NCBI GenBank assembly: GCA_012518685.1
Contig: JAAYRQ010000135.1
Span: 1-38,955 of the forward strand
Direction of reading: 5' to 3'
Origin: Syntrophomonadaceae bacterium
GTDB lineage: Bacteria; Bacillota; Syntrophomonadia; Syntrophomonadales; Syntrophomonadaceae
DNA length: 38,955 nucleotides
In this document: piece after piece, positions 27,525-37,525 of the stretch
Layout of the letters: the number at the start of each line of letters is the position of its first letter
Numbering within the stretch: the stretch's first letter is position 1
The notes under the pieces: model-generated
Databases searched by the model: none
What the model saw: the letters and a program-made list of their open reading frames with translations, nothing else
Told to the model about the DNA's origin: nothing
Translations under genes and position numbers: made by a program

Positions 27525-28474
27525 CTTTTTTCACCCCAAATCTTGCCGAAACTCCGTATGGTTAATTCCTTATTCCCCATTAAGCCTTGGGGCCGGTAAA
27601 TCATAACTAATATTAATATTAAAGCATAAATAATCATTCTAACCGCTGGAAATGCCTGTAAGGCTGCGGTTAATACGGTTATAAATATGGCTGCTATAAT
27701 GGCACCTGTTGTACTACCTAAGCCTCCTAAGACTACCATAACTAAAATATCAAATGATTTTAAGAAGTTAAAAGTCTCGGGTTTAATGATATAAAAATAA
27801 TGACCATATAAGCCCCCAGCTAACCCTGCAAATAAGGCTCCGATTACAAAAGCTAAAACCTTATAGTTAGTAGTATTAACCCCCATAACCTCAGCTGCTA
27901 TTTCATCTTCTCTAACCGAAATAATTGCCCTACCATAGCTAGAATTAATAATATTTTGAATAATAATAACAGTTAAAATTACCGAACCAAAAAGCCAAGC
28001 CCAATTAGTCTGTTTCGCTATGCCAGATATGCCTGCAGGGCCTCCGACATAGTCAATATTTTGCAAAAGAACCCGAATAATTTCTCCAAATCCTAAAGTT
28101 GCAATAGCCAAATAGTCGCCTTTTAACCTTAAAGTAGGCACCCCGATAATAAAACCAGCAATTGCAGCTCCTAAGCAACCACCTATTAAGCCAATAATAA
28201 GGGGCAATTCAAAATAATTAGTAATTACCACTGAAACATAAGCACCTATAGCCATAAAGCCAGCATGACCTAAAGATAGCTGTCCTGTAAAACCATTAAT
28301 AAGGTTAAGGCTAACAGCGAGTATAATATTAATACACATAGAAGTTAGAGTTATTTCATAAAACCTATTTAGAATCCCTACATTTAACATATACTGTACT
28401 ATGGTAAAAATAGCCGCTAATATAATTACATTTATAATAAACTGGCTTAGCTTATTCTTTAAAATCTTTTTCAT
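27521..28474 (-). CDS. livM: Branched-chain amino acid ABC transporter permease
   Basis: NLINGFTGQLSLGHAGFMAIGAY; ALILILVMIYRPQGLMG. Confidence 0.95.
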   Translation of the reverse strand: MKKILKNKLSQFIINVIILAAIFTIVQYMLNVGILNRFYEITLTSMCINIILAVSLNLINGFTGQLSLGHAGFMAIGAYVSVVITNYFELPLIIGLIGGCLGAAIAGFIIGVPTLRLKGDYLAIATLGFGEIIRVLLQNIDYVGGPAGISGIAKQTNWAWLFGSVILTVIIIQNIINSSYGRAIISVREDEIAAEVMGVNTTNYKVLAFVIGALFAGLAGGLYGHYFYIIKPETFNFLKSFDILVMVVLGGLGSTTGAIIAAIFITVLTAALQAFPAVRMIIYALILILVMIYRPQGLMGNKELTIRSFGKIWGEKR

Positions 28475-28482
28475 CTAATCAC

Positions 28483-29373
28483 CTACACTTTTTCGCCAGT
28501 ATTTTTGCCAAATATACCAGTAGGCTTAACCAAAAGAATCAATATTAAGACCCCAAATACTACTGCATCTCGATACAAGCTATTACCATATCCACTAACT
28601 AGGGTTTCTAAAATCCCAATTAAAAAGCCACCTACCATAGCCCCAGGAACAATTCCGATGCCACCCAAAACAGCCGCTACAAAAGCCTTTAGCCCTGGCA
28701 ATATACCCATAAGCGGATTAATTGTACTATAATAAATCCCTACCATAATTCCTGCTGCTGCAGCTAGGGAAGAACCAATAGCAAAGGTAATTGAAATCGT
28801 ACGATCTACACTAATACCCATTAATACTGCGGCATCCCTATCTAGGGATACTGCTCGCATAGCTTTTCCTGTTCTAGTTTTTCTAATAATAAATTGCAAA
28901 ATAGCCATTAAAATAAGTGCTGAAACAAAAATAAAGACATCCTTATTAGAAATAGATAAACCTGCAATCAAATAATCTTTAGTTTGAAAAGCAGTTTGAG
29001 GAAAGATTCTTTGTTGGGGGGATAAGAAAAATACTGTTGTATATTGTAAGAAAAGTGAAACCCCTATCGCAGTAATCAGGGCTGCAATACGGGTCGCCCC
29101 ACGCAAGGGACGATACGCTATTTTCTCAATTATAACCCCTAAAATCGCACAAGCTATCATAGCAAATAACATAGCTACAATAATATGGCTGCCAAAAACG
29201 CTGATAGAAAAAAAACCTACATAAGCACCTACCATCATGATTTCCCCGTGGGCAAAGTTAATTAATTTTATAATTCCATAAACCATGGTATAACCCAGTG
29301 CTATAAGTGCATATATTGCCCCTAAAGATAAGCCATTTATCAATTGTTGCATAAATTCCAGCAATGTTGCCAC
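28483..29373 (-). CDS. livH: Branched-chain amino acid ABC transporter permease
   Basis: QLINGLSLGAIYALIALGYTMVYGIIKLINFAHGEIMMVGAY. Confidence 0.95.
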   Translation of the reverse strand: MATLLEFMQQLINGLSLGAIYALIALGYTMVYGIIKLINFAHGEIMMVGAYVGFFSISVFGSHIIVAMLFAMIACAILGVIIEKIAYRPLRGATRIAALITAIGVSLFLQYTTVFFLSPQQRIFPQTAFQTKDYLIAGLSISNKDVFIFVSALILMAILQFIIRKTRTGKAMRAVSLDRDAAVLMGISVDRTISITFAIGSSLAAAAGIMVGIYYSTINPLMGILPGLKAFVAAVLGGIGIVPGAMVGGFLIGILETLVSGYGNSLYRDAVVFGVLILILLVKPTGIFGKNTGEKV

Positions 29374-29380
29374 TTCCTTT

Positions 29381-29418
29381 TAAAAAATGCAAAGGAAGGG
29401 TAGCTAGTCCCTTCCTTT
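29381..29418 (-). terminator. Hairpin/terminator between livK and livHMGF
   Basis: AAAGGAAGGG-ACTAGCTA-CCCTTCCTTT perfect 10-bp stem followed by GCATTTTTT. Confidence 0.75.
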
Positions 29419-29429
29419 ACCTTGCTATC

Positions 29430-30674
29430 CTATGGTTGAATTCTGGTATTCATGGTTTGTTGACCATCAACAGATTCAATAATTACCACACCTTTAACAG
29501 GGTTATGTTTTTCGTCAATACTCATAGTTCCAGTAACACCTTCAAAATCCTTAACCTTTTCTAAAGCTTGTTGGATTTTTTGAGGATCAGCTTCACCAGC
29601 ATCTTTAATAGCTTGAACTAATAATAGGACTGAGTCATAACCTAAGGCTGCAAAAGCGTCTGGTTCTTTGTTATATTTCGCTACATAACTTTCTACAAAT
29701 TCTACTACTTTAGGGCTTTCATCTTCTACAGAATAGTGGTTAGTAAAATAAGTCTTATTTAAGTTAGCTGCACCAACTACATCTACTAAGTCAGGTTAAT
29801 CCCAGCCATCTGGTCCGCCTATTGGAGCAGTTATGCCTAGTTCACGAGCTTGTTTAATTAAAGGAGCAACTTCTTCATAATATCCAGGAACATAAATAAA
29901 ATCTGGGTTAGCACCTTTTATTTTCGTTAAGGTACCCCTAAAATCTCTATCGCCTTTTACAAAGCCTTCTTCAATTATTATTTTGCCACCTTTAGCAGTA
30001 AAAGTTTTTTCAAAATACTCAGCTAGGCCTTTAGCATAATCGCTAGAAGCATCTTTATAAATAGCTACATTTTTAACTTCTAAGTTATCAGCTGCAAAAT
30101 CAGCCATAATTCTACCTTGGAAAGAGTCACTATAACATACTCTAAAGATATAATCCTTAACACTACCGTCTTTTTCTAAGGTAATATTATCTGCAGTAGC
30201 AGCTGGAGCAATTAAAGGAATCTTATTTTCCATCATCATAGGAGTACTACCCGCTACATTACCACTTGTTAGAGGTCCGATTTGGGCAACTATACCTTCA
30301 TCAGCTAAGGAGGCACTAACACTCATAGCTTCATCAGGAGTAGACTTACAGTCCCTTACTACTGCTTGTAACTCTTTACCCAATACCCCACCTTCAGCAT
30401 TAATGTGTTCGATGGCTAATAAGGCACCATCTCTAGCATTAGTACCATAACTAGCTACTGCACCAGTTAATTCAGCATTGATACCTACCTTAATAGTGTC
30501 CCCACCTTTTTTCGCCCCATCACCTGCAGAGTCTCCGTCCCCCCCACAGCCTACTGCCAAGATGCTTAGCATAAACATCATCAAGACAATTAGAGGCAGC
30601 TTCTTACCAAATCTCATAAACATCCTCCTTAAAATTATTTTTATTTCCTCACGCCATATTTCGACATGAAACAT
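29430..30674 (-). pseudogene. livK: Branched-chain amino acid ABC transporter substrate-binding lipoprotein interrupted by an in-frame TAA at 29796-29798
   Basis: N-terminal ORF ends ...GGPDGWD*; same frame continues PDLVDVVGAANLNKTYFTNHYSVEDESPKVVEFVESYVAKYNKEPDAFAALGYDS...VVIIESVDGQQTMNTRIQP* to 29430. Confidence 0.88.
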
Positions 30675-30727
30675 AATTACTAAAGTTCTCTATCGAAGCT
30701 AAATCATCCTGCTAAAAAGCTAAAAAT

Positions 30728-32626
30728 TTATAGCTTAATCCGCACATCTCCTACCCTTCTCGTAAAGCGTATTTTATCATAATATTCTAGCCAAGGTAGG
30801 GCATATTTACGAGAAGTATTAAACAAATCCCTAGTAGTGCCTAAGGTTAATTCCTTTTCTTGAGCAAAATATTCATTTAACAGATCCTTACCTTTTTCAA
30901 CAGCACTGTTAGCACATATTATATCGGGACTAAGCCTAATCAGCCTTTCTTGCCCTAATAAGTAATTAATAATTTCCATAAATTCATCTTCACTAACCTT
31001 TAAGCCACCCTTTACATCTGTAAGGGCAGGTGGTGAGAAAAGATTATCTTCAAAAAGCACCATAATTTTAGCTATTATTTCCGCTTCTTGCTGATTAGGT
31101 AGAGGCTCATGACTAGCTAATTTAAGCATATTATTTTGACTAGTTAAGATTTGTTGACCTTCTAAAAAACTCAAAACTAAGTTAAAAGACTTACTATTAA
31201 TAGTGTTAAAATGCCTACTACGCATATCCTCTTTAGGATAACCTAACCTTAAAGGAAAGCGTTTATGGAAGTCACTAATATTATCGGTAATAACAGTAGT
31301 GATTAAATCCAGAGCAAAACTACTAATATACTCGCCTTTTCGCAAGTCAATAATGCTATCCTCCGCCAATAATAGATTAAGACCTTCTTCTATTAATTCC
31401 ACAGTATTGCCCGTTCTTTTAGCCAGCTCATCCTTAGAAAAAATAAGATAGGGATTAGATTCCATCTCTTGCAAAATTACCTCTTCTAAAGAGCCTTCTT
31501 CCTTCATGGCTAATTGTTCTAAGACATCCTCTTTAAATCTTTTTTGTTTAGGTGCATTAGAATCAATGATAACCCCTCCCCCAATAGTTGTCACTGGAGA
31601 ATAGTACCGTATGACAAAAGGATCGCCTTTATAACATACGACAGGTTTTTCCATAACTATCTGGGCATAGGCTTCCTCTCCACCCCTTAATTCATCACGA
31701 TCTAACAAAACCACCCGACCTAATACTTCATCAGTACCTAAATGAAATCTAATTCTACTCCAGTTACTAATAACCCTTTTTGTAGATTTAATTAAATGAA
31801 GTTTCGTATCTACACGATAAGTAGCTTGTAAAAAGTTGGGACTAGTTAACCAATAGCCCCGATTAATATCTGCCACCTCTATGCCTTGTAAATTAACCGC
31901 CACCCTGTTGCCAGCATAAGCAGTAGGCACTTTTTCATTATGTACTTGTAAGGTTCTGATTCTAACTAGCCTGTCTGCAGGCATTATCTGGATTGTATCA
32001 CCCACATTAAGCTGTCCCGACCATAAGGTCCCTGTTACAACCGTACCAAAACCCGAGATAGTAAAAACCCTGTCAATAGGCAGTCTAGCTTGCCCTATGA
32101 GGGGTTTTTCTTCTATGTCTTGAGTTAGTTCTTCAATGACATCTAATAATTCTGGAATTCCCTCTTTATTTAAAGCTGAAACACTAACAATAGGAGCCTC
32201 TCTTAAAATAGTGTCAGCCAAATATTCCTTTACTTCTTCCTCCACTAAAAAAAGCCATTCCTCATCAACCAAGTCCTTTTTAGTAATAACTACAATACCC
32301 TTACTTATACCCAATAACTCTATTATATCTAAATGTTCTTTAGTTTGGGGCATAATACTTTCATCAGCGGCTATAGTAAGCAAAACAATATCAATGCCAA
32401 AAGCTCCAGCTAACATATGCTTAATAAATCTTTCGTGTCCAGGCATATCAACAATAGCCGCCTTTTGGCCATTAGGTAAGGCAAAAGGGGCAAAACCTAA
32501 TTCTATAGAAATCCCCCGTGCTTGTTCTTCTTTTAAGCGGTCCGTTTCAATACCTGTTAAGGCTTTAACTAAAGTAGTTTTACCGTGGTCAATATGTCCA
32601 GCCGTACCGATTACAATTCTTTTCAT
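30728..32626 (-). CDS. selB: Selenocysteine-specific translation elongation factor
   Basis: 632 aa; MKRIVIGTAGHIDHGKTTLVKALTGIETDRLKEEQARGISIELGFA; C-terminal winged-helix repeats. Confidence 0.97.
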   Translation of the reverse strand: MKRIVIGTAGHIDHGKTTLVKALTGIETDRLKEEQARGISIELGFAPFALPNGQKAAIVDMPGHERFIKHMLAGAFGIDIVLLTIAADESIMPQTKEHLDIIELLGISKGIVVITKKDLVDEEWLFLVEEEVKEYLADTILREAPIVSVSALNKEGIPELLDVIEELTQDIEEKPLIGQARLPIDRVFTISGFGTVVTGTLWSGQLNVGDTIQIMPADRLVRIRTLQVHNEKVPTAYAGNRVAVNLQGIEVADINRGYWLTSPNFLQATYRVDTKLHLIKSTKRVISNWSRIRFHLGTDEVLGRVVLLDRDELRGGEEAYAQIVMEKPVVCYKGDPFVIRYYSPVTTIGGGVIIDSNAPKQKRFKEDVLEQLAMKEEGSLEEVILQEMESNPYLIFSKDELAKRTGNTVELIEEGLNLLLAEDSIIDLRKGEYISSFALDLITTVITDNISDFHKRFPLRLGYPKEDMRSRHFNTINSKSFNLVLSFLEGQQILTSQNNMLKLASHEPLPNQQEAEIIAKIMVLFEDNLFSPPALTDVKGGLKVSEDEFMEIINYLLGQERLIRLSPDIICANSAVEKGKDLLNEYFAQEKELTLGTTRDLFNTSRKYALPWLEYYDKIRFTRRVGDVRIKL

Positions 32627-32645
32627 ATAATATATAACTCCTTTT

Positions 32646-34046
32646 TTAGGTTAAAACATTTTTAATTAAGTCGGGAATCAGACTAATATCTTCATCTAAG
32701 ATAGTCCTCATACTAATTATCAACCTATCGGCTTGTACCCGCCCCACTAGTGCAGGTTTATTAAGTCTTAATTTTTTCAACAAACCATCAATATGTATAT
32801 CAGTAAACTGAATCTCTACCCCCACCCCTGATATTTGTTGACCAGGATAAGAACCGCCACCTATCATATCTTCTAATTCTATAACTTTTATAGCCTTAAT
32901 AGCTTTATTATCAGCTAAAGATTCTTCTAAAAGTTGCCTTAGAGTATTAGCCTTGTTTAATAAAACATTAAAACCAACACTAAGCATAGCAATCGTAGGG
33001 ATATTCTCTATAGGCTTACCAGCCAAATACTCTATTAAAGTCCCTTCTAAGGCAGCAATAGTTAGCTTATCAACCCTAAGTGCCCTGGTAAGCTGGTTTT
33101 TTTTCATCTCTTCCACATATTTCTTCTTCCCCACAATAATCCCCGCTTGTGGTCCACCTAAAAGCTTATCCCCACTAAAGGTTAAAATATCCACACCCGA
33201 AGCCACACAGGATCTTACCAGTGGTTCATCTGCTAAGCCAAAGCCGCTTAAATCATATAATACCCCACTACCCAAGTCGTGCATTACGGGGAGATTTTGA
33301 GCTTGTCCCAGCCTTACTAAATCGGCTATAGCTACTTCTTCAGTAAAACCCACAATTTTATAATTAGAAGTATGGGCGGCAAAGAGTAAGCTAGTATCCT
33401 CAGTGATAGCAGACTTATAATCACTTAAATAGGTTTTATTAGTAGTGCCAACCTCAACTAAGTTCGCCCCACTTAACTTCATAACTTCTGGAATTCTAAA
33501 AGCTCCTCCTATTTCTACCAGTTGCCCCCTAGAAACTATGACCTCCCTGCCATTAGCCATAGTATTAAGCCCTAATAAAACTGCTGCCGCATTATTATTC
33601 ACCACTAAGGCAGCTTCTGCCCCTGTCAATTCTACTAACAATTCTTCAATATGGCTATAACGAGAACCCCTCTCACCCTTAACCAAGTCGAATTCCAGAT
33701 TATTGTAACTAGTAGCCATTCTAACTAAATAATCTAGGGCATTTCTACTGAGCAGAGAGCGTCCCAGGTTCGTATGTAGGACTACCCCAGTTCCGTTAAT
33801 TACTTTATGTAGGCTACCAGCTGTTTTTACCGTTATTATTTCATTAACAGATTCTAATATTAGATTAGTTATATCAGTTCTACTATAGGTCTTATCTTGG
33901 TTTAATAGTAATATTTGCCGTACTTCATTAATAGCTTGCCTAACTGTGCTAACCATAAACTCCCGATTGTAAGTAAGGACCTGTTCTTGTATTAATTCTA
34001 TATTAAGTAATTCATCTACGGAAGGTATATTTTTAAGACTAGTCAT
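32646..34046 (-). CDS. selA: L-seryl-tRNA(Sec) selenium transferase
   Basis: 466 aa; KVINGTGVVLHTNLGRSLLS, LTFSGDKLLGGPQAGIIVGKK (PLP Lys). Confidence 0.97.
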   Translation of the reverse strand: MTSLKNIPSVDELLNIELIQEQVLTYNREFMVSTVRQAINEVRQILLLNQDKTYSRTDITNLILESVNEIITVKTAGSLHKVINGTGVVLHTNLGRSLLSRNALDYLVRMATSYNNLEFDLVKGERGSRYSHIEELLVELTGAEAALVVNNNAAAVLLGLNTMANGREVIVSRGQLVEIGGAFRIPEVMKLSGANLVEVGTTNKTYLSDYKSAITEDTSLLFAAHTSNYKIVGFTEEVAIADLVRLGQAQNLPVMHDLGSGVLYDLSGFGLADEPLVRSCVASGVDILTFSGDKLLGGPQAGIIVGKKKYVEEMKKNQLTRALRVDKLTIAALEGTLIEYLAGKPIENIPTIAMLSVGFNVLLNKANTLRQLLEESLADNKAIKAIKVIELEDMIGGGSYPGQQISGVGVEIQFTDIHIDGLLKKLRLNKPALVGRVQADRLIISMRTILDEDISLIPDLIKNVLT

Positions 34047-34080
34047 ACTTTCCTCCTATATTAAAAATAAAAATCCATTA

Positions 34081-35151
34081 TTAATAGTATAATTCTCTTA
34101 AGATGTCTTTTGTAGCCTTATATATTAAAGCCAAGATAATAATTAGTCCTAATAGCCCAAAAAGCGGATAGACTACCCCTACCAACACCGAAAAATCTAT
34201 CCTGGCCAAAGGTAGGGCTAATATTAAGGATAATAGCAGACAAAACTTATAATTTAATTTTGTAAAATAGGCCAACCTTTGGCTAAAGCCGTAAGTATTT
34301 GCTAAAGCAGTGGTCAAAATTCCCAACCATAATACAAAAGTATAAATATACTTAGCAGACCGAGAAATTTCCCCAGCTACAAAAAGCATGGGCACCTCAT
34401 AGCTTAATACCAGTGGTAAATACTTGCTAAGGGCTAGGTAAGTAAGCAATAATAAAAGCCCTAAAACTAAGCCACCGCAGATACCACCATATACCCCCGT
34501 TCTTTTTGAACTTAAGGATTGATAAGCTACTAAAACAACTAAGGCATAGGCAAAGTTATAACCCACATATAAAAGACTATAAAATAAAGAATAGCCCATA
34601 GGATAACTAGATAAGAGCCTCCAACTTCCCGAAACATTATTAAGACCAGTAAAAAAACTTGCATAAGAGCTGATGCCCAATATTAAGATTAGCTTAATCG
34701 GCACTAAAATATTAAAAGAAAAGACTAAACCTTTCTTGCCTGCTAAAAGAAAAAAAACTACTAATAAAAAGGCTAACCAGATACCTAGATTTTTAGGTAA
34801 AAATAAATGCTCCACGAAAACCGCCCCACTAGCAGATAACATAGTACTAATACCTAAAAACAAAAATACCGCCAAGCCAACATCTATAATAGCTAAGACC
34901 CTACTACTAAATAGAAGTCCTAAGATTTCTTGATAAGTTGAGGCCTTTTCATAATGGGCTACATATAAAAGTAGCCCACCTAAGAAAGCAAAGCAAATAG
35001 TAGCTATAATTATACCTATTAGACCATTAGCACCAAATCTTACAAAAAACTGGCCTATTTCTTGTCCAGAGGCAAAACCAGCCCCAACCACCGCCCCAAT
35101 ATAGGCAAAAACGATTAAGAAAACTCCCCTTATTTTATACCTCTCCCCCAT
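34081..35151 (-). CDS. YkvI-like multi-pass membrane protein (transporter-like)
   Basis: FLIVFAYIGAVVGAGFASGQEIGQFFVRFG...; about 10 hydrophobic segments. Confidence 0.75.
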   Translation of the reverse strand: MGERYKIRGVFLIVFAYIGAVVGAGFASGQEIGQFFVRFGANGLIGIIIATICFAFLGGLLLYVAHYEKASTYQEILGLLFSSRVLAIIDVGLAVFLFLGISTMLSASGAVFVEHLFLPKNLGIWLAFLLVVFFLLAGKKGLVFSFNILVPIKLILILGISSYASFFTGLNNVSGSWRLLSSYPMGYSLFYSLLYVGYNFAYALVVLVAYQSLSSKRTGVYGGICGGLVLGLLLLLTYLALSKYLPLVLSYEVPMLFVAGEISRSAKYIYTFVLWLGILTTALANTYGFSQRLAYFTKLNYKFCLLLSLILALPLARIDFSVLVGVVYPLFGLLGLIIILALIYKATKDILRELYY

Positions 35152-35263
35152 TTTCCCATTTCTACTTAATTACTATGCGAAAAGCTTAAATATAAGGCAT
35201 AAAAATATTCCCAAATGTCCAAAATAAGTAAAGACGAGAAAAATTATTGGGAGGTATAGGTCT

Positions 35264-35866
35264 TTGCTAAATATGAGCACTAACAATATAAATAAAGAAT
35301 ACTCTTACCATTATAAGGAACCATTAGCTTTTTCCAAAATAGAAGGGGCTATTTATTCCCACATATTAGAGGCCAGCCCGAATACACCCAGGAAAATTAT
35401 CTACCTATGCATTGGTACAGATCGGGCCACAGGGGATAGCTTAGGTCCCTTAGTGGGCACCCGCTTAAAATCATTAATGCCTAATGGCAATATATATGGT
35501 AACTTAGAAAATCCAGTCCACGCTAACAATCTCGCTACTACTATGGAAGATATAAAATCAACCTATATTAATCCACTACTAATAGCCATAGATGCTAGCT
35601 TAGGTAACGCACATCGTATCGGCTTTATTAATGTTAAAAGGGGTAGCCTCAAACCAGGAACAGCTTTAAAAAAGGATTTACCTGCTGTAGGAGATTTCTA
35701 TATTTCTGGAGTAGTAAATGTGGGAGGGTTCTTAGAACAAATGGTCTTACAAAATACTAGACTTCATCTAGTATATGATATGGCAAATGTAATCGCCAAA
35801 AGTATATATTTAGCTAATTATCATTATGAAAAATATAAAAAAGAAAATTTGTCCCCGATAAATTAA
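35264..35866 (+). CDS. yyaC: Spore protease YyaC
   Basis: IYLCIGTDRATGDSLGPLVGTRLK, NLENPVHANNL, IAIDASLG, GDFYISGVVNVGGFLEQMVLQNTRLH. Confidence 0.93.
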   Translation: MLNMSTNNINKEYSYHYKEPLAFSKIEGAIYSHILEASPNTPRKIIYLCIGTDRATGDSLGPLVGTRLKSLMPNGNIYGNLENPVHANNLATTMEDIKSTYINPLLIAIDASLGNAHRIGFINVKRGSLKPGTALKKDLPAVGDFYISGVVNVGGFLEQMVLQNTRLHLVYDMANVIAKSIYLANYHYEKYKKENLSPIN

Positions 35867-36135
35867 ATAAGCTTCTTTTCTTTTTGCCTGCATACTATTA
35901 TGAAAAGTCTTTTTTGCGTACAGAATTAGTATGCTTATCAAAGCATCTTTCATAATTATCTTTTCGTTTTTCCCCTTCTATCTCAATAACGAAAGTTTTC
36001 ATTCACCTTATATTCCCTTAGTAGTGCTTAATTTTGCCCATATTTTTTTTCAATACAAAAATTCTACAGGAATTATTGATAGACAAATAGAAGTAAAAGA
36101 TAGCTATTAACATTATATTTTTAGGAGGATAAAAG

Positions 36136-37506
36136 GTGGGAGATATTTCCGAATCAGAAAAAGTCGTCATTTCCATTGCACCAGATAAAATGTCAGCTTA
36201 TGTTACTATTAATATTCCTTCAAACGAAAGGATAGAAGCTGAAGAAATCTATCTACAGTTAGAAAACGCTGGAGTTACCTATGGTATAGCTACTGAGACA
36301 ATATCCCAGTTATGTCATAGCCCCCATAATATAAAAAAGCAAATTATCGCCCAAGGAATTCGTTCGACTCCTGGACAAGATGCTATTATAACTTATTTTT
36401 ATGAAAGACCAGAGCTGAAACCGCAATTAACCGAGGATGGTAAGGTTGACTACTACGAATTAGGTAATATTATCGAAATAGAAATGGATGATATTATTGC
36501 GGAAAGAATCCCTGCCACAGAAGGAAAAGCTGGCTATAATGTAAAAGGAGAGATTCTTAACCCCATGCCTGGCAAAAACGCCAGCTTTAAAACAGGTAAA
36601 GGAATAGTAGTAGATAATAATAAGGCTTATGCTGAATATGCAGGGGCATTAGACTGGACAGAAGATAAAGTTTCCGTTAGCAAGTTAATGCTTGTAGATA
36701 AGGACATTGACTTTTCCCAAGGAAATATTGATTTTCCTGGTAAAGTTAAAATAAAGGGCAGTATTAAAAGCGGTTTTACAGTTGTCGCCGAAGAAGATAT
36801 AGAAGTAATAGCTAGCATAGAAGATGCTGAAGTTATTTCTACTAAAGGTTCTATATATGTTCATGGTGGAGTACTTGGCAATGGTAAAGCTAGCCTGCAG
36901 GCTAAAAATCATGTAGAAGCAAAATTCATCCAAGGGGCCAATATTAAAGCTGGAAAAAACATTATTGCTAATGAATATATTCTACACTCCAATATATCTG
37001 CTGGAAATGCTGTTTTAATTCAAGGATTAAAAGGTCGTTTATTGGGAAAAAACGAAATTGAAGCTGGAGCCAAAATTAGTGTTAACTCTGTTAAGTCCCC
37101 TGAAGGACTTAATTTAACCGTACAGGGTATTGATCGTAATAACATTTATATTAGAATTAAAGAACTTAACGAAAAAATTAATGAACTAGATGCAAAAATG
37201 TTGTCACATTCTATTAAAATCAGGTTTTTAGTAGAAAAAAAGGACCCTACTTCCCAAAAGGAATTAGAAAGGATATTGCGTCAATATACTCCTATGATGC
37301 AAGAACTAGAAGAATTAAAGGAGGAACGCCTATCTTTAGCTAATATGTTAAGATCAACCAGAGGAGACGGAATGATAGAAATACATAGCCAAGTTAATGA
37401 TGATATATCTTTTTTTATAAAAAAAGAACAAGTTAAACTCACCCAACCGCTTAAAAATGTTACTATGTATTTTGACCATAAAGAAAAACGCATTGTTATT
37501 TTATAG
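36136..37506 (+). CDS. FapA (DUF342) family protein
   Basis: 456 aa; RIPATEGKAGYNVKGEILNPMPGKNASFKTGKGIVVD and beta-helix repeats; GTG start with AGGAGG upstream. Confidence 0.9.
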   Translation: MGDISESEKVVISIAPDKMSAYVTINIPSNERIEAEEIYLQLENAGVTYGIATETISQLCHSPHNIKKQIIAQGIRSTPGQDAIITYFYERPELKPQLTEDGKVDYYELGNIIEIEMDDIIAERIPATEGKAGYNVKGEILNPMPGKNASFKTGKGIVVDNNKAYAEYAGALDWTEDKVSVSKLMLVDKDIDFSQGNIDFPGKVKIKGSIKSGFTVVAEEDIEVIASIEDAEVISTKGSIYVHGGVLGNGKASLQAKNHVEAKFIQGANIKAGKNIIANEYILHSNISAGNAVLIQGLKGRLLGKNEIEAGAKISVNSVKSPEGLNLTVQGIDRNNIYIRIKELNEKINELDAKMLSHSIKIRFLVEKKDPTSQKELERILRQYTPMMQELEELKEERLSLANMLRSTRGDGMIEIHSQVNDDISFFIKKEQVKLTQPLKNVTMYFDHKEKRIVIL

Positions 37507-37525
37507 GAACTAGAGGTGACTTTTT

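Noticed and set aside
29796-29798. Possible recoded stop (selenocysteine-like) in livK
   Set aside because: The codon is TAA, not TGA, so the Sec machinery cannot read it; treated as nonsense mutation or error.
35931-36110. 59-codon + strand ORF (MLIKASFIIIFSFFPFYLNN...)
   Set aside because: No convincing ribosome-binding site and AT-rich biased composition; kept only as a note in the intergenic structure finding.
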